A DNA stretch of 8,744 nucleotides from Pseudomonadota bacterium (GCA_018241985.1 JAFECV010000069.1:1-8744); one strand, 5' to 3'; shown: positions 1-7,730, numbered from the stretch's first letter. Made by a program: numbers and translations. The notes: a model not told the origin generated them from the letters alone.

Positions 1-21
1 ACGGGGCCATGTAGGCCCCGT
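1..21 (-). terminator. Hairpin downstream of the Bax inhibitor-1-like gene, probable terminator
   Basis: A perfect 8-bp inverted repeat (ACGGGGCC and GGCCCCGT) flanks a 5-nt loop and begins 22 nt past the stop codon of the minus-strand gene at 44-745. The position and GC-rich stem suit an intrinsic terminator for that gene. A U-tract, if there is one, would lie off the left edge of the window, so intrinsic termination cannot be confirmed. Confidence 0.5.
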
Positions 22-43
22 CTTCAAGCCCCGGCCGGGCGCG

Positions 44-745
44 TCAGTCGTTCTGGCCGCCGAAGATGCCCAGCAGCGCCAGCAGGCTCTGGAACACGTT
101 GAACAGGTCCAGGTACAGCGCCAGCGTCGCGCTGATGTAGTTGGTCTCGCCGCCGTCGACGATGCGCTTCAGGTCGTACAGCATGTAGACGCTGAAGATC
201 GCGATCGCGGCGACCGAGATCGCGAGCATGCCGGCGGTGGAGCCGACGAAGATGTTGATCACGCTGCCGATCAGCAGCACGATCACGCCGACGAACAGCC
301 ACTGGCCCAGGCCCGACAGGTCGCGCTTGACCACGGTCGAGAGGCTCGCCATCACGAAGAACACGCCTGCGGTGCCGCCGAACGCGGTCATGATCAGTTC
401 CGGGCCGTTCTTGAAGCCGAGCACGGCCGCGATCAGCCGCGACAGCATCAGCCCCATGAAGAACGTGAAGCCGAGCAGCACCGGAACGCCGGCCGCGGAA
501 TTCTTCGTGCGTTCGACCGCGAACATCAGGCCGAACGCGCCGCCCAGGAACACGATCAGGCCGAGGCCGCCGTGCAGCGAGCGGGTGATGCCGGTGGCCA
601 CGCCGAGCCACGCGCCAAGCACGGTCGGGATCAGGCTCAGCGCCAGCAGCCAGTAGGTGTTGCGCATCACCCGGTGGCGCTGCTCCTGCGAAAGCGCATA
701 ACCGTAGCCTGCGCCCGGCTGGATGACTTGCACTGGATCGGTCAT
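44..745 (-). CDS. Bax inhibitor-1/YccA family integral membrane protein
   Basis: This gene encodes a 233-residue inner-membrane protein of the Bax inhibitor-1 (UPF0005) family, which includes E. coli YccA (an FtsH modulator) and YbhL. About seven hydrophobic segments follow a short polar N-terminus, starting near residues 31-50, 60-76, 88-109, 117-136, 148-167, 172-190 and 205-228. The family's C-terminal signature is clear: YMLYDLKRIV near 187-196, then GGETNYISATLALYLDLFN near 198-216, with acidic residues D191 and D213 in the helices. The start is ATG at 745, because AAGGAG (754-759) lies 8 nt upstream and MTDPVQV leads into the family N-terminus; a longer upstream reading frame has no such support. 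The gene is monocistronic and divergent from the GlcG/HbpS gene. Family assignment is firm. The physiological role (FtsH modulation, ion leak or stress resistance) is not shown by the sequence. Confidence 0.93.
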   Translation of the reverse strand: MTDPVQVIQPGAGYGYALSQEQRHRVMRNTYWLLALSLIPTVLGAWLGVATGITRSLHGGLGLIVFLGGAFGLMFAVERTKNSAAGVPVLLGFTFFMGLMLSRLIAAVLGFKNGPELIMTAFGGTAGVFFVMASLSTVVKRDLSGLGQWLFVGVIVLLIGSVINIFVGSTAGMLAISVAAIAIFSVYMLYDLKRIVDGGETNYISATLALYLDLFNVFQSLLALLGIFGGQND

Positions 746-785
746 GGTGACAACTCCTTGGACGTGACGACGCCCATCTGCGGTC

Positions 786-791
786 ATTCTA
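786..791 (-). promoter_or_regulatory. Possible -10 element for the Bax inhibitor-1-like gene
   Basis: On the minus strand TAGAAT (5 of 6 to TATAAT) would start transcription near 779, giving a leader of about 34 nt with the AAGGAG ribosome site in it. The best -35 candidate (TTGCGA) is 19 nt upstream, which is long, so this is a weak call. Confidence 0.3.
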
Positions 792-929
792 GGTGGATTC
801 AAGCGGCCGGTCGCAAGCGCGGACCGCGTGTTTCCATGCATCTTGTAAGGATACCGGAAGCGGGGCGGCACCGGCTCGCCAGGGTCGGTCCGGTTATGCT
901 CGAAAGTTCGTGAATCAGCCAGTCTTTCC

Positions 930-1334
930 ATGAAGAACAAACCCGTGCTTGAACTTGCCGACGTCAAGAAGATCGTCGCCGCCGCCGAGACCGAGGCGCT
1001 GCGCAACCACTGGGCCGTCTCGGTCGCGGTCGTCGACGACGGCGGGCATCTGCTCGCGTTGCAGCGCCTCGATGGGGCGGCGCCGGTGTCCGCGCTCATC
1101 GCGCCGGAAAAGGCCCGGACCGCGGCGCTGGGTCGGCGCGACAGCAAGGGCTACGAGGATACGGTCAACGGCGGCCGCACCGCGTTCCTGAGCGTGCCGC
1201 TGCAGGGCATGCTCGAGGGCGGGGTGGCGATCGTGAAAGACGGCGACTGCCTCGGGGCGATCGGCGTCAGCGGCGTGAAGTCGAGCGAGGACGCGCAGAT
1301 CGCCCGTGCCGGACTCGCGGCGCTCGGGCTTTGA
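930..1334 (+). CDS. GlcG/HbpS family heme-binding-like protein
   Basis: This gene encodes a 134-residue soluble protein of the GlcG/HbpS (DUF336) family, a profilin-like fold. Some members bind heme or act as extracellular redox sensors (HbpS), while GlcG itself is an uncharacterised partner of glycolate oxidase genes. Family hallmarks run the full length: VAVVDDGGHLLALQRLDGA near 32-50, KARTAALGRRDSK near 61-73, and GGVAIVKDGDCLGAIGVSG near 97-115 followed by SSEDAQIARAG. No signal peptide is visible, so it is probably cytoplasmic. ATG 930 is the only reasonable in-frame start, although no good ribosome site precedes it. Length is normal for the family. It stands alone between a divergent membrane-protein gene and the suf promoter, and no glycolate oxidase gene is nearby, so its substrate or ligand is unknown. 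The iron-rich neighbourhood is only suggestive of heme. Confidence 0.88.
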   Translation: MKNKPVLELADVKKIVAAAETEALRNHWAVSVAVVDDGGHLLALQRLDGAAPVSALIAPEKARTAALGRRDSKGYEDTVNGGRTAFLSVPLQGMLEGGVAIVKDGDCLGAIGVSGVKSSEDAQIARAGLAALGL

Positions 1335-1357
1335 CCGTCGACCCGGCCGGGCAGACC

Positions 1358-1388
1358 GCTCGGCACCGGGCTGCCGAGCCGGTGTCGA
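1358..1388 (+). terminator. Overlapping hairpins after the GlcG/HbpS gene, possible terminator
   Basis: Two mutually exclusive hairpins share this stretch, 24 nt after the stop at 1334. One is a perfect 8-bp stem (GCTCGGCA 1358-1365 with TGCCGAGC 1372-1379, 6-nt loop). The other pairs 1360-1369 with 1379-1388 over 10 bp including one G-U. No T-run follows, so this is at best a weak terminator separating the gene from the suf promoter. Confidence 0.35.
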
Positions 1389-1427
1389 ATAACCCGCGGG
1401 ACGATAAAATCCATGGTTCGGCAGCGG

Positions 1428-1439
1428 GCGATCGATCGC
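1428..1439. repeat. 12-bp perfect palindrome just upstream of the suf -35 box
   Basis: GCGATCGATCGC is its own reverse complement and ends 4 nt before the -35 hexamer at 1444. The location suits an accessory regulator site, but GATC/CGATCG-rich palindromes can also arise by chance in GC-rich DNA. Confidence 0.35.
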
Positions 1440-1443
1440 TTCA

Positions 1444-1472
1444 TTGCCGCGGAATTTGAAGGTTCATATAAT
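1444..1472 (+). promoter_or_regulatory. Sigma70-type promoter of the suf operon
   Basis: TTGCCG (1444-1449) and a perfect TATAAT (1467-1472) are separated by exactly 17 nt, giving an expected start of transcription near 1479-1481. The surrounding DNA (1453-1483) is distinctly AT-rich against a GC-rich background. It is the only good promoter found upstream of sufB and points along the operon. The transcript would carry a leader of about 190 nt before the sufB ATG. Confidence 0.7.
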
Positions 1473-1481
1473 ATGAACCTT
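1459..1481. promoter_or_regulatory. 23-bp perfect palindromic operator overlapping the suf -10 box
   Basis: Two 11-bp arms, AAGGTTCATAT and its exact reverse complement, flank a single central A at 1470. The TATAAT box lies inside the palindrome and the right arm reaches the predicted transcription start, so a bound protein would block RNA polymerase. The 11-1-11 layout resembles operators of Rrf2-family regulators: the arm matches the NsrR half-site AAGATGCATTT, as I recall it, at 8 of 11 positions. It does not resemble the IscR type 2 site. Which regulator binds is inferred, not shown. Confidence 0.65.
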
Positions 1482-1669
1482 AAGTCGCGTCGCCGCGCAC
1501 GGTCGTGACGAGGCGGCCCTTTTCATATCGGGTGTGGCACCCGGTGTCGCTGCCTGGGCAGTGATGACCATGGTCTTCGTGCAGGGTCGCGTTCTGCGGT
1601 ACCTTCAAGCCGAGGGTTGCATGGGAGCAGAGCCGCGAGGGCGGCGACCGGCGGATTTGGAGATGATCA
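1480..1669 (+). other. Long 5' leader of sufB with a stem-loop; no recognised gene
   Basis: About 190 nt separate the predicted transcription start from the sufB ATG. A stem-loop at 1525-1547 has six GC-rich pairs (CGGGTG/CACCCG, triloop TGG) extended by four further pairs, two of them G-U. Those wobble pairs would be A-C mismatches on the opposite strand, which favours a structure in the plus-strand RNA. A 39-codon reading frame (ATG 1564 to TGA 1683) overlaps the sufB start by 14 nt but has only a poor ribosome site and no recognisable domain. I do not recognise a known riboswitch, and no Rrf2 gene or remnant can be read here. Confidence 0.4.
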
Positions 1670-3124
<1,455 letters not shown>

Positions 3125-3148
3125 TCCGCGCGGCCGCGGTCGCATGCA

Positions 3149-3163
3149 TTCGAACGATTCGAA
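3149..3163 (+). other. sufB-sufC intercistronic stem-loop
   Basis: TTCGAA (3149-3154) and TTCGAA (3158-3163) form a 6-bp stem with a 3-nt loop, ending one base before the sufC ribosome site (AAGGA 3165-3169). There is no U-tract, so it is not a terminator. It could tune sufC translation or protect the upstream message. Confidence 0.35.
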
Positions 3164-3174
3164 AAAGGAAAACC

Positions 3175-3945
3175 ATGAAGTCAACCGAGCCGCTGCTGCA
3201 GGTGCGCGATCTGCGCGTCGACGTGGGCGAGCGCAATGTGCTCGCGTCGGTGTCGCTCGCGGTGCCGCCCGGCACCGTGCATGTGCTGATGGGCGCGAAC
3301 GGCAGCGGCAAGAGCACGCTCGGCCTGGCGCTGGCCGGCCACCCGCGCTACCGGGTCGCGTCGGGTGAGGCCCGGTTCGACGGACAGGATTTGCTGGCGC
3401 TGACGCCGGAGGCGCGCGCCCGCGCCGGGTTGTTCCTGTCGTTCCAGGCGCCGCCGGACATTCCCGGCGTGAAGAACGCGCTGTTCGCCCGCACCGCGCT
3501 GAATGCGGTGCGCGAGTCGCGCGGCGAGGCGCCGCTCGATGCGTTCGATTTCCTCTCGAGCGCACGGACCGCGGCCGCCGACCTCGGCCTGCCGGAAGCG
3601 ATGCTGAATCGGCCGGTGAACGACGGGTTTTCGGGCGGCGAGCGCAAGCGCAACGAACTGCTGCAACTGGCCTTGCTGCGGCCGCGGCTCGCGATACTCG
3701 ACGAGATCGATTCGGGCATGGACGTGGACGGCGTGCGCGCCGTCGTGAGCCTGGTGCAGAAGCTGCGCGGCCAGGGCATGGCGTTCCTCGTGGTGTCGCA
3801 CTACCTGCAGATGATCGAGTCGCTCGAACCGGACGCGGTGCACCGGCTGGATCAGGGCCGGATCGGCGAGACCGGCGGGATGGACTTGGCGCGGCAGATC
3901 GCGCGCACCGGCTATGCGCGCTCGCCGCAAGCGGCGGAGGCCTGA
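3175..3945 (+). CDS. sufC: SufC, ABC-type ATPase of the SufBC2D complex
   Basis: SufC is a soluble ABC ATPase that binds SufB and SufD. Its ATP-driven dimerisation reshapes the scaffold for cluster assembly; it is not a transporter. The 256-residue protein has every expected motif: Walker A GANGSGKST at 40-48, Q-loop SFQAP with Q91, signature FSGGERKRNE at 152-161, Walker B LAILDEIDSG at 172-181 with catalytic E177, and H-loop SHY with H209. FSGGERKRNE and EIDSGMDVD are typical of SufC rather than of importers. ATG 3175 is chosen for AAGGA 5 nt upstream and the normal N-terminus. It is the only suf gene preceded by a real gap (50 nt, containing a small hairpin), which may allow its own translation rate, since the complex needs two copies of SufC per SufB and SufD. 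The stop codon lies 4 nt before the sufD start. Confidence 0.97.
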   Translation: MKSTEPLLQVRDLRVDVGERNVLASVSLAVPPGTVHVLMGANGSGKSTLGLALAGHPRYRVASGEARFDGQDLLALTPEARARAGLFLSFQAPPDIPGVKNALFARTALNAVRESRGEAPLDAFDFLSSARTAAADLGLPEAMLNRPVNDGFSGGERKRNELLQLALLRPRLAILDEIDSGMDVDGVRAVVSLVQKLRGQGMAFLVVSHYLQMIESLEPDAVHRLDQGRIGETGGMDLARQIARTGYARSPQAAEA

Positions 3946-3949
3946 TGCG

Positions 3950-5182
3950 ATGAGCAGCGCAAGTGCAGAGATGCTGACGGCGCGCGAGCGACTGGCCGCG
4001 ATCGGCTGGATTGCGCCGAGGTCGGAGTATTTCCGGCATCTGCCGCCGCCCGGCGCCGACGTCTGGCTTGGCGATGCCGCCGCCGGCAGCACGGCCGTCA
4101 CGCGGCCCGACGACACCGACGGCTGGGCCATCGAGACCCTGGATCAGGCGCCGCAAGCCCGCGTTGACGCCGAATGGCTGGACGCGACCGAGGCGGTCGG
4201 GCGCAACGCGCTGTTCGACGGCACGCCGGCCCCGGGGGACGGCGATGTCGACCGCTTCGCATGGGCGCATCAGGCGTTGTGCCGGCGCGGACTGCGGCTG
4301 CGCATCGGCGCGGGCGACCGGCCGGCGCGACCGGGCGAATCGGTGCGGCTCGCATTGCGCCGCACCGCGCGTGCCGCGCTGGAGGCGCCGGCGTTGGTGG
4401 TCGATGTGGCGCCAGGCATGCACTGCGTGCTGGTCGAGGCCCACGAGCGCGATGCAGGAGCCGATGCAGTCGTGCAGAACCTGCAACTGCATGTCAGGCT
4501 TGGCGACGGCGCGCGGCTGCAGCATCTGCGGGTCGTCGTGCCGGCGTCGGCGGACCAGGTCGCGCACCGCGTGCACGCGTCGCTGGCACGCGGCGCGCGC
4601 TACGAACAGGCGCTGATCGCCAGCGGCAGCCGCTACCACCTGCAGCGCACCGAGCTCGATCTGCATGCGGCGCAGTCCGCGGCGCGGACCGGCGGCGCGC
4701 TGTTTGCCGCGGGCAGCGCGCTCGAGCAGCAGGTCGAGGTGCTGCACGGCGGCGTCGCGACGCACAGCGACGTGGAGTCGCTGATGCTTGCCAGCGGCAA
4801 GGCGCGCGGCGTGGTCAACGCGATCACCCGGATCGCCCCGGGCGCGACCGACGCGTCGGTGCGGCAACGGCTGAGCGGCATCCCGACCGGCGGCCAGCCC
4901 AGGCTGGTGCTGCGCCCGCACTTGGAGATCTGCCACGACCAGGTGCAGGCCGTGCACGGCGCGACCTGGGGCTCGCTGCCCGAGGACGCGTTGTTCTATG
5001 CGCGCCAGCGCGGTCTCGACGAGCGCAGCGCACGCGCGCTGATCGTGGAAGGCCTGCTCGCCGCGCTGCTGGAGCGCAGCCTGGGCGACCCCGAACTGCT
5101 GCAGTCGCTGGGCGTCGCCGCGCGGCTGTCGAGCGCCGTCACCGCCCATCTCGCTGCTGACGCGAAGGAACGCATCGCATGA
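3950..5182 (+). CDS. sufD: SufD, scaffold subunit of the SufBC2D complex
   Basis: SufD is the paralogue of SufB that completes the SufBC2D scaffold and is linked to iron entry. This 410-residue protein is near the usual length (E. coli about 423). The N-terminal half is divergent and rich in Ala and Arg. The C-terminal half is clearly SufD: NAITRIAPGATDASVRQRL near 290-308, RPHLEICHDQVQAVHGATWG near 322-341, and SLPEDALFYARQRGL followed by a helical tail. H336 in HGAT corresponds to E. coli H360, needed for cluster formation with SufB. The usual Cys two residues earlier (E. coli C358 in KCSHGAT) is A334 here. ATG 3950 is supported by GGAGG (3936-3940) 9 nt upstream; an earlier ATG at 3945 stops after two codons. 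It overlaps sufS by ATGA. Identity is also secured by its place between sufC and sufS. Confidence 0.94.
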   Translation: MSSASAEMLTARERLAAIGWIAPRSEYFRHLPPPGADVWLGDAAAGSTAVTRPDDTDGWAIETLDQAPQARVDAEWLDATEAVGRNALFDGTPAPGDGDVDRFAWAHQALCRRGLRLRIGAGDRPARPGESVRLALRRTARAALEAPALVVDVAPGMHCVLVEAHERDAGADAVVQNLQLHVRLGDGARLQHLRVVVPASADQVAHRVHASLARGARYEQALIASGSRYHLQRTELDLHAAQSAARTGGALFAAGSALEQQVEVLHGGVATHSDVESLMLASGKARGVVNAITRIAPGATDASVRQRLSGIPTGGQPRLVLRPHLEICHDQVQAVHGATWGSLPEDALFYARQRGLDERSARALIVEGLLAALLERSLGDPELLQSLGVAARLSSAVTAHLAADAKERIA

Positions 5183-6426
5183 ACGAGACTTCTGTCCTGA
5201 CCCCGCAGCAGATCCGTGCGCAGTTTCCGGTGCTGGCGCAGTCGGTGCATGGCGTGCCGCTCGCGTACCTGGACAACGGTGCGACGGCGCAGATGCCGCA
5301 GGTCGTGCGGGACGCGATGAATGCGTTCGAGCAGCACGACCGCGCGAACATCCACCGCGGCGTGCACACGCTGAGCCAGCGCGCGACCGACGCGTTCGAG
5401 AACGCCCGCGCCAACGTGAAGCGCTTCGTCGGCGCCGGCCGCGAGCACGAGTTGATCTTCACCTCGGGAACCACCGAAGCGCTGAACATGGTCGCGCAGG
5501 GCATGGCGTGGTCTCTCTCCGGAGAGCCCTTGCTGCGCGCCGGCGACGAGATCATCGTCAGCGGGCTCGAGCACCACGCGAACCTGCTTCCCTGGCAGCA
5601 GGTGGCGCGCCGCACCGGCGCGGTGCTGCGCATTCTGCTTCCCGACGCCGAGGGCCGTCTGCACCCGGAGGATCTGCGCCGCATGCTGTCTGCGCGCACG
5701 CGGGTCTTCGCGCTCACCGCCTGCTCGAACGCCACCGGCTATCAGCCGCCTTGCGAGACGCTGCTGTCGCTGGCCGCCGAGGCGGGCGCGATCACGGTGC
5801 TGGACGCGGCGCAGGCCGTGAGTCATGGCGCGCTCGATGTGAGCGCGCTGCGCTGCGACTTCGCCGCATTTTCGTCGCACAAGATGTACGGGCCGATGGG
5901 CATGGGCGGGCTGGTCGGGCGCCGCAGCCTGCTCGAGCGGCTCGCGCCGCTGCGCCTCGGCGGCGATATGGTCGACTGGGTGAGCTTCGACGAGGCGGGC
6001 TTTGCCGAACTGCCGGCGCGGCTCGAGGGCGGAACGCCGAATGTCGGCGGCACGATCGGCATGTCGGCCGCGGCCGATTTCGTGACGGAGCTGGATCGCG
6101 CGCAACTGGCGGCGCACCTGGCCTCGCTGCGCGAGCATGCGGTGCGCGGGCTGCAGCAGATCCACGGCGTGCGGGTGCTGGCGCCGCAGGACGAGGCCGC
6201 GGCGATCGTCTCGTTCGTTGCCGACGGCGTGCATCCGCACGACATCGGCACGCTGCTCGACGAGGCCGGGATCGCGGTGCGCACCGGGTATCACTGTGCG
6301 CAGCCGCTGCTCGACCATCTGGGCGTCGGGCCGACCACGCGCGCGTCGTTCGCGGTCTACAACACGCACGAAGAAGTCGAGCGGCTGCTCGGCGGCGTGG
6401 CGCGCGCGATCGAGGTGTTGCGATGA
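5179..6426 (+). CDS. sufS: SufS, PLP-dependent cysteine desulfurase
   Basis: SufS is a group II cysteine desulfurase that converts L-cysteine to alanine and holds the sulfur as a persulfide for the SUF scaffold. This 415-residue fold-type I PLP enzyme is full length. Visible residues include SGTTE at 96-100 (cofactor phosphate binding), EHHAN with the ring-stacking His near 132, AQAVSHG near 211-217, the Schiff-base lysine K235 in SSHKMYGP, and the sulfur-accepting C373 in GYHCAQPL. H354 in HPHD sits 19 residues before C373, the position of Bacillus subtilis H342, which takes over a zinc ligand when SufU docks; E. coli SufS has Tyr there. This predicts SufU as its partner, in agreement with the next gene. 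ATG 5179 overlaps the sufD stop as ATGA and has AAGGAA 8 nt upstream, so translation is probably coupled. Confidence 0.97.
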   Translation: MNETSVLTPQQIRAQFPVLAQSVHGVPLAYLDNGATAQMPQVVRDAMNAFEQHDRANIHRGVHTLSQRATDAFENARANVKRFVGAGREHELIFTSGTTEALNMVAQGMAWSLSGEPLLRAGDEIIVSGLEHHANLLPWQQVARRTGAVLRILLPDAEGRLHPEDLRRMLSARTRVFALTACSNATGYQPPCETLLSLAAEAGAITVLDAAQAVSHGALDVSALRCDFAAFSSHKMYGPMGMGGLVGRRSLLERLAPLRLGGDMVDWVSFDEAGFAELPARLEGGTPNVGGTIGMSAAADFVTELDRAQLAAHLASLREHAVRGLQQIHGVRVLAPQDEAAAIVSFVADGVHPHDIGTLLDEAGIAVRTGYHCAQPLLDHLGVGPTTRASFAVYNTHEEVERLLGGVARAIEVLR

Positions 6427-6911
6427 GCGCGGACACCGACCTGTACCAGGAAGTGGTGGTCGAGCACAAGCGCTCGCCGCGCAACTTCGGCATGCTCGCG
6501 AGTTGCACGCACGAGGCGCGCGGCCGCAATCCGTCGTGCGGCGACGACATCGGCGTTCAGCTCAAGATCGATCACGACCGGATCGCCGACATCCGCTTTC
6601 ACGGCCAGGGCTGCGCAATCTGCATTGCGTCAGCGTCGATGATGACCGAAGCAGTGCGCGGCGGCAGCGTGGCGGCGGCGCGCGAGCTGCAGCAGCGCTT
6701 CCGCTCGGTGCTGACCGGCAGCCAGGACGGCGACGACGCGTACCTCGGCAAGCTGGTCAGCCTGACCGCGGTGCGGCGCTACCCGAGCCGGATCAAGTGC
6801 GCGCTGCTCGGCTGGCACGCGCTGGCGCACGCGTTGGGCGAAGCGCCCACGCACGACCCCGACGCGCCGCCCGAGCTGGACGGCACGACTCATGCGGAGG
6901 GACAACCATGA
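6423..6911 (+). CDS. sufU: SufU, zinc-dependent sulfurtransferase partner of SufS
   Basis: SufU is an IscU-like zinc protein that takes the persulfide sulfur from SufS and carries it to SufBCD; it is not thought to be a scaffold. The 162-residue protein starts with LYQEVVVEHKRSPRNFG, typical of the family. The zinc ligands are in place: C39 and D41 in NPSCGDD, C64 in GQGCAIC, and C126 in RIKCALLGW, matching B. subtilis C41, D43, C66 and C128. The stretch of about 20 extra residues between the second and third Cys separates SufU from IscU. An additional Cys (C67) sits where Ser is common. The C-terminal tail after residue 140 is acidic, Pro-rich and probably disordered. Both ends overlap neighbours by ATGA (sufS and sufT). 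A NifU N-domain label would be a less precise alternative. Confidence 0.95.
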   Translation: MSADTDLYQEVVVEHKRSPRNFGMLASCTHEARGRNPSCGDDIGVQLKIDHDRIADIRFHGQGCAICIASASMMTEAVRGGSVAAARELQQRFRSVLTGSQDGDDAYLGKLVSLTAVRRYPSRIKCALLGWHALAHALGEAPTHDPDAPPELDGTTHAEGQP

Positions 6912-7465
6912 GGCGACACCGCGAGAACGTGCTGGTGCGGCGGCAGGTGGAGGTCGAACTGATCCCCGACGGCACCCGGTTCGAACTGCCGGCCGGCACG
7001 ATGGCCGAGATCACACAGGCGCTCGGTTCGTCGTTCACGCTGTACGTCGAAGGCCGTCTCGTGCGGCTGCAGGGCGAGGATGCCGACGCGATCGGCAAGA
7101 CGCCGCCGGCGGCGCCGACGCTCGCCGAGAACGCAAGCGACGAGGAAGTGCGTGCGCTGGTCTGGGAAACGCTCAAGACCTGCTACGACCCGGAAATCCC
7201 GGTCGACATCGTCGAACTCGGCCTGGTCTACGTCTGCGACGTGCTGCCTGTGGACGACGGCGGTGACGACGGCGGTCTGCGGGTGTCGATCAAGATGACC
7301 CTGACCGCGCCGGGCTGCGGCATGGGCGAGAGCATCGCGCAGGAGGTGCGGCAGAAGCTGTCGCGGCTGCCGCGCATCGAACAGGTCGACGTCGAGATCG
7401 TGTTCGACCCGCCGTGGTCGCGCGAGATGATGTCCGAGGCGGCCGAACTCAGCCTCGGTCTGTAG
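6908..7465 (+). CDS. sufT: SufT, DUF59/MIP18-type Fe-S cluster assembly protein (long form)
   Basis: SufT is an auxiliary Fe-S factor of the MIP18/DUF59 family, implicated in maturation of Fe-S proteins when demand is high. This 185-residue protein is the long form: an N-terminal module of about 65 residues (ELPAGTMAEITQALG near 26-40, FTLYVEGRLVRLQGEDADAIGK near 43-64) precedes the DUF59 domain. The domain shows CYDPEIPVDIVELGLVY near 92-108, TAPGCGMG with conserved C137, and a C-terminal DPPWSREMMSEAA near 168-180. A DDGGDDGG stretch (116-123) is encoded by a tandem 12-nt repeat (7253-7264 and 7265-7276) in the loop before the TAPGC strand. ATG 6908 is chosen because GGAGGG (6896-6901) lies 6 nt upstream and it overlaps the sufU stop as ATGA. 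It is the last suf gene, and a convergent ferredoxin gene follows. Confidence 0.94.
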   Translation: MRRHRENVLVRRQVEVELIPDGTRFELPAGTMAEITQALGSSFTLYVEGRLVRLQGEDADAIGKTPPAAPTLAENASDEEVRALVWETLKTCYDPEIPVDIVELGLVYVCDVLPVDDGGDDGGLRVSIKMTLTAPGCGMGESIAQEVRQKLSRLPRIEQVDVEIVFDPPWSREMMSEAAELSLGL

Positions 7466-7480
7466 ACTCCGTTGTGATTC

Positions 7481-7508
7481 GGCGCGCCGGCATCGCGTGC
7501 GGCGCGTT
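7481..7508. terminator. Hairpin between convergent sufT and bfd, possible bidirectional terminator
   Basis: CGCGCCG (7483-7489) and CGGCGCG (7500-7506) form a perfect 7-bp stem with a 10-nt loop in the 49-nt gap between the two stop codons. Two G-U pairs extend it on the plus strand. Position suits a shared terminator, but neither strand shows a T-run, so termination may need Rho. Confidence 0.4.
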
Positions 7509-7514
7509 GCGCGC

Positions 7515-7730
7515 TTACACCACGGCCGCGGGCGTGGCGTTTTCGCGATTCAGTGCAGCCACCGGTTCTGATGCGCAGCATTGCGCGACCAGGTCGCGTG
7601 CGCAGCTCTCGCATTGGCCGCAGCAGGTGGCCACGCCGAGTTCCAGCTGGATCTCGTCGAAGCTGAGGCCCGCATGCGCCTGGCGGGCGATTTCACGGTC
7701 GGAGATGCGGTGGCAGACGCAGACAATCAT
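7515..7730 (-). CDS. bfd: Bacterioferritin-associated ferredoxin-like (2Fe-2S) protein
   Basis: Bfd is a small [2Fe-2S] ferredoxin that reduces the iron core of bacterioferritin so that stored iron is released under iron limitation. This 71-residue protein (E. coli Bfd has 64) shows the expected ligands: C4 and C6 in VCVCHRISD, then C37 and C40 in CCGQCESC, with the BFD helix-turn-helix (SDREIARQAH, SFDEIQLELGV) between. Four further Cys (36, 43, 51, 52) are not standard ligands. The last 20 residues form a low-complexity Ala/Asn/Pro tail. ATG 7730 follows a weak ribosome site, but the N-terminus fits the family exactly. It has its own promoter with a Fur-like dyad. No bacterioferritin gene is in view; the nearest gene upstream on its strand belongs to the feoB group. 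Generic BFD-like [2Fe-2S] proteins of other roles remain possible. Confidence 0.9.
   Translation of the reverse strand: MIVCVCHRISDREIARQAHAGLSFDEIQLELGVATCCGQCESCARDLVAQCCASEPVAALNRENATPAAVV

Noticed and set aside
818..828. CGCGG-A-CCGCG palindrome upstream of the Bax inhibitor-1-like gene
   Set aside because: Very short dyad of pure GC in a GC-rich genome, with no other sign of function.
834..844. Sequence resembling an NsrR half-site (AAGATGCAT on the minus strand) between the divergent genes
   Set aside because: Only one arm is present, with no matching second arm at 1-nt spacing; probably chance.
1473..1508. 11-codon frame starting inside the suf operator
   Set aside because: Its ATG lies upstream of the predicted transcription start, so it would not be in the message.
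4996..6369. 457-codon minus-strand frame opposite sufS
   Set aside because: No domain, low-complexity basic composition, directly antisense to a complete sufS.
5508..6911. Long plus-strand frame overlapping sufS and continuing into the sufU frame
   Set aside because: Only its 3' part is real, as sufU from 6423; the upstream part is Arg/Ala-rich shadow sequence of sufS.
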